Assembly: GCF_008329605.1 (NCBI RefSeq)
Contig: NZ_NPKO01000015.1
Span: forward strand, 62,001-126,000
Origin: Mycolicibacterium sp. P9-64
Lineage (GTDB): Bacteria > Actinomycetota > Actinomycetes > Mycobacteriales > Mycobacteriaceae
Length of the DNA: 64,000 bases
Direction: 5' to 3'
Position 1 is the first letter of the stretch. Each line of letters begins with the position of its first letter. The position numbers were made by a program, and so were the translations under genes. The notes under the pieces were generated by a model. That model did not search any database. It saw only the letters and a list, made by a program, of their open reading frames with translations, and was not told the origin of the DNA. Below, piece by piece: positions 61,690 to 64,000 of this stretch.

Positions 61690-62166
61690 TTATGCGATCG
61701 AAGATTCGGGAACGAGCAGAACCGGTCGGCTGTGATTGCGTGTCAGTTGGTGTGACACGGATTGTCCGGCGAAGCTGTCGATGAGCGAATGCACGCCGCC
61801 TCGCGGTGCACCGAGCACGATCATCATGGCGTCGACCTCATCGGCGAGGTCGGCAAGCACGTCGGGGGGACGACCGTGCACGGCGTGATAAGTCCAGTTC
61901 GCGCCGAGCTCGTCGAGGATCGCGCGAGCGCGAACGGCGTGCGCTTCGAGACTTTCGCGGAACTGTTGCTCCCAGTCCCACGCATCCGAGTCGACGGGCA
62001 TGTCATCGAAGTCAGCGATGTGCACGACGTGAAGATGGGCGGCCAGGCGTTGCGCGAGGCCGACTGTAAAACGCAGTGCAGCGGTGCTTGCGGGCTGGCG
62101 ATCCCAGCCGACCACCAGCTCTACTGGGGCCTGCGGTGGGTACTCATCGCCCCCGGTTTCGTTCAT
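61690..62166 (-). CDS. Universal stress protein (UspA)
   Basis: 158 aa from ATG 62166, where GGAGGT is upstream; ATG 62181 is too close to any site. One Usp domain: VELVVGWDRQPASTAALRFT, LAAHLHVVHIADFDD, MMIVLGAPRGGVHSLIDSFA, ending VSHQLTRNHSRPVLLVPES. The ATP-loop G-2x-G-9x-G(S/T) is partly kept (GAPRGGVHS...GQSVS). It follows the crcB genes by 27 bp and is probably under the fluoride riboswitch too, which would link it to fluoride stress. Confidence 0.82.
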   Translation of the reverse strand: MNETGGDEYPPQAPVELVVGWDRQPASTAALRFTVGLAQRLAAHLHVVHIADFDDMPVDSDAWDWEQQFRESLEAHAVRARAILDELGANWTYHAVHGRPPDVLADLADEVDAMMIVLGAPRGGVHSLIDSFAGQSVSHQLTRNHSRPVLLVPESSIA

Positions 62167-62193
62167 TCCCGCTACCTCCATCGTGAATGATCC

Positions 62194-62562
62194 TCAGAGC
62201 GCCCACACCACGGCAAGTCCGACCGCGCATGCGCCAACCGACGCGGCCAGTGAACCGATCGCGTTGACCAACGCCAGTCCACGCCGGTCCTGCTGCACCA
62301 GCCGGACGGTTTCGAAGCTGGCGGTGCTGAAAGTCGTGTACCCGCCACAGAATCCGGTCCCGACGACGGTCTGCCACATGCTGGACGCGCCGTGAAAGAG
62401 CACTATGCCGGCAAGCACCCCGAGCAGCAGCGAACCCGTCACGTTGATGACGACGGTGGCCAACGGAAACGGGGAACGCCACCGTTGTTTGATCGATGCA
62501 TCGAGCAGGAATCGCGCCAGTGCGCCCGTGGCTCCGGCGAGGAAGGTGAGCACCGCGATCAT
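62194..62562 (-). CDS. crcB: CrcB/Fluc fluoride channel subunit
   Basis: 122 aa, four TM helices. Conserved ATGALARFLL, ATVVINVTGSLLLG (pore Asn) and GFCGGYTTFSTASFETV (the Phe-box/TTFS track). The start ATG shares its A with the stop of the second crcB gene. Fluc channels are dual-topology dimers; when two genes are paired, as here, the products usually form a heterodimer with fixed opposite topologies. Confidence 0.9.
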   Translation of the reverse strand: MIAVLTFLAGATGALARFLLDASIKQRWRSPFPLATVVINVTGSLLLGVLAGIVLFHGASSMWQTVVGTGFCGGYTTFSTASFETVRLVQQDRRGLALVNAIGSLAASVGACAVGLAVVWAL

Positions 62563-63101
62563 CAACGCGTCCTCCTGCGGTGAACGCTTGCCGCGACCAC
62601 GATGCCGAGCCAGGCGGTGACGACTCCGCCCACCACGCTGAGAGCGGCATAGCTGATCGCGGTTCCCATGTGTCCGTGGCGATCGAGCAGCACGGCCTCC
62701 AACGCAAAGGTGCTGTAAGTGGTGAAGGCGCCACAACCGCCGGTGCCGGCACAAAGGCGAGCCCGCTGGCGCCATCCCGAGTCCTCGCCGAGCCGCGCAA
62801 GTGCCTCCAACAAGCCGCCGAGGATGAATGCGCCGCTGAGGTTGATCAGAAAGGTCGCCCATGGCCACCCGGCGCCATCGTGCGGCAGGAGGAGCTCGGT
62901 GTAATACCTCAGAGCCGTGCCGACGACACCTCCGGCGAAGACCCACGCCAGTGCCGACGGCCGCAGATGCAGCGGCCTGCTGGTCCTAACTGAGTGGTCG
63001 GGATCGATCGGCAACTCGGCGTGCGAGTCGTCTGACGTCGTCGGCGTTCCCGCGCCGGTCACTTCGTCGGGTTCGTCGACGCCCCGTCGGTCCGCCGTCA
63101 T
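62562..63101 (-). CDS. crcB: CrcB/Fluc fluoride channel subunit with long N-terminus
   Basis: 179 aa. About 50 hydrophilic residues precede the channel, which then has VFAGGVVGTALRYYTELLLP, ATFLINLSGAFILGGLLEAL and GGCGAFTTYSTFALEAV. The N-terminal extension is longer than usual, and an inner start is not obvious. First gene after the fluoride riboswitch. Overlaps the downstream crcB by TGATG. Exports fluoride, protecting enzymes such as enolase. Confidence 0.88.
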   Translation of the reverse strand: MTADRRGVDEPDEVTGAGTPTTSDDSHAELPIDPDHSVRTSRPLHLRPSALAWVFAGGVVGTALRYYTELLLPHDGAGWPWATFLINLSGAFILGGLLEALARLGEDSGWRQRARLCAGTGGCGAFTTYSTFALEAVLLDRHGHMGTAISYAALSVVGGVVTAWLGIVVAASVHRRRTR

Positions 63102-63187
63102 GCGGTTGCCTTCGGCCAGTCACTCTCAACGGCCCGCACAATCACGTGAAGTAGTGGAGACATCGCACACCTACCCATCGACACGAC

Positions 63188-63250
63188 GGTAGGAACCATC
63201 AGCCATTTGGCGGTTCGAGCGACTAGCTCGGGCGAGATCCATCACCACTC
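63188..63250 (-). promoter_or_regulatory. Fluoride riboswitch (crcB motif)
   Basis: On the reverse strand, GGTGATGGATCTCGCC, a small hairpin CGAGC-TAGTC-GCTCG, AACCGCC, AAAT, GGCTGATGGTTCCTACC. This follows the crcB RNA consensus (GGNGAUGG...CGCC, AACNGCC...GGCUGAUGRYUCCUAC). It lies 87 bp before the first crcB start. On fluoride binding it should turn on crcB expression. The internal hairpin is an insertion in the usually short linker. Confidence 0.82.
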
Positions 63251-63344
63251 CGGCAGACTCTACCGTTTCGCGCGGGGGCTCGTCCCGGCATCGGAATCGG
63301 CGTGACGCATCAAACCATCGAGGTAAGTCTAGGCGCCCTGAGAA

Positions 63345-63977
63345 TCAGGCCCGAGCCGTCGGCGCGTCAGCCGGAGTGCGCGGCAGTGCATAGAGCGCCA
63401 TCCGGCGGTTCGACATCTCGTGCTCGCCGAGGAACGTGCCGCCGGCGAACTCGCACAGCCTTCGGGCACCGGTGTTGCGGTGGTCGGGGTCGAACATGAT
63501 GCGGCGGCAACGTGGTTCGAGGTCGAACAGGCTGGCGACGATGCCCGGCAACAGCATCGCGCCGATCCCCCGGTTGATGAACCGCAGGTCGGCGATGGCG
63601 GCGTGAACCCCGAGGTCGGACGGGTCAGCCGGGTAACGCGGGGCGATGGAATCCCTTGCCGCACGGTACACCTCGACGTAGGCGATGTCCTTCCCGCGGT
63701 AGCTGCCGATGATCGGTCGCGAATACTCTCCGGCCAATTGCGCCCGCAGGTAGCCACGCCACTGCTCGGGCGGCCAGTCGTACTCCCACGCCTCGACCAG
63801 GTGTGGCCGATTCATCCACTCCGACACCACATCTGCGTCGGCGGCGGGATCGGCCAGGCGCATCGCGTACGGCTCGGCGAGCATGGGAATGGGCGGCGGG
63901 CCAACTGCCGCGACGTCGGGCGTGATCGAGATCAGCTCGCGCGGCAGCACGGGCAGCGCTTCGTCGAGTTCGGTCAT
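63345..63977 (-). CDS. MbtK-like lysine N6-acyltransferase (siderophore GNAT)
   Basis: 210 aa. MRLADPAADADVVSEWMNRP, HLVEAWEYDWPPEQWRGYL, YSRPIIGSYRGKDIAYVEVY and CRRIMFDPDHRNTGARRLCE match the IucB/MbtK family closely (M. tuberculosis Rv1347c). MbtK transfers the long acyl chain to the lysine N6 of mycobactin. The conserved His-Asp of PDHRNT and the EWMNRPH signature are present. As in M. tuberculosis, it lies apart from a main mbt cluster. Only 23 bp upstream are visible, so an iron box cannot be judged. Confidence 0.87.
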   Translation of the reverse strand: MTELDEALPVLPRELISITPDVAAVGPPPIPMLAEPYAMRLADPAADADVVSEWMNRPHLVEAWEYDWPPEQWRGYLRAQLAGEYSRPIIGSYRGKDIAYVEVYRAARDSIAPRYPADPSDLGVHAAIADLRFINRGIGAMLLPGIVASLFDLEPRCRRIMFDPDHRNTGARRLCEFAGGTFLGEHEMSNRRMALYALPRTPADAPTARA

Positions 63978-64000
63978 TTGACCGCAGATCCTACAGGACT

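Overview
The window looks like chromosomal DNA from a mycobacterium, most likely a rapid grower (Mycolicibacterium type). Evidence is the uniformly high GC with dense GTG/TTG starts, a fatty-acyl-AMP ligase, an MspA-family porin, an MbtK-like mycobactin acyltransferase, an F420-type PPOX protein, many short Pro/Gly-rich exported proteins, and a pgm-crcB-crcB neighbourhood like that of M. tuberculosis Rv3068c-Rv3070. The species cannot be told from this sequence alone.

Layout. 0-2.1 kb: start of a FetB-like permease, then an SDR with its TetR regulator. 2.2-13 kb: two back-to-back nitrogen-type catabolic modules, each with its own PucR regulator and APC permease. The left one has an alcohol dehydrogenase. 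The right one has a polysaccharide-deacetylase-family hydrolase, an epimerase, an SDR, a permease and a creatininase. 13-17.4 kb: a convergent fatty-acyl-AMP ligase, then a TetR-VOC-CMD-metallohydrolase operon behind a perfect palindromic operator. 17.4-32.7 kb: an envelope and signalling region with three OmpR-type response regulators (two with atypical acidic pockets), one histidine kinase, two paralogous GT39 membrane glycosyltransferases, a GT2-GtrA fusion, a GDP-mannose dehydratase, a GT4 enzyme, an MspA-like porin and several small exported proteins. 32.7-43.5 kb: a sugar/amino-compound catabolic locus split by a LysR gene. The leftward operon is hyi-glxR-tkt. The rightward operon is APC permease, mutarotase-like protein, aldo-keto reductase, lactonase-type amidohydrolase and class III aminotransferase, with overlapping or abutting genes. 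The same operator-like motif, with identical spacing, precedes both arms. 43.6-50.3 kb: TetR, GMC oxidoreductase, CGNR protein, F420-type PPOX protein, FMN reductase, a large lipoprotein and gene remnants.

50.5-58.5 kb is an accessory island in the 3' end of a tRNA-Ala(GGC) gene. Two partial copies of the tRNA 3' half lie at 50.5 and 53.7 kb and the intact tRNA at 58.5 kb, so two elements appear stacked in tandem. Cargo includes a DUF3297 gene, an MHS transporter, exported proteins, a TacA-TacT toxin-antitoxin pair with an unusually long toxin, a frameshifted gene, a decayed IS3-type element, an AT-rich gene of unknown function and an integrase remnant beside the tRNA. 58.6-64 kb returns to core genes, all leftward: an MFS exporter, phosphoglucomutase, a universal stress protein, two CrcB fluoride channels behind a fluoride riboswitch, and an MbtK-like acyltransferase.

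The best candidates for an undescribed system are the LysR-controlled double operon at 32.7-43.5 kb and the PucR/creatininase cluster at 6.3-13 kb. Both look like complete, tightly coupled catabolic routes whose substrates cannot be named from known pathways.
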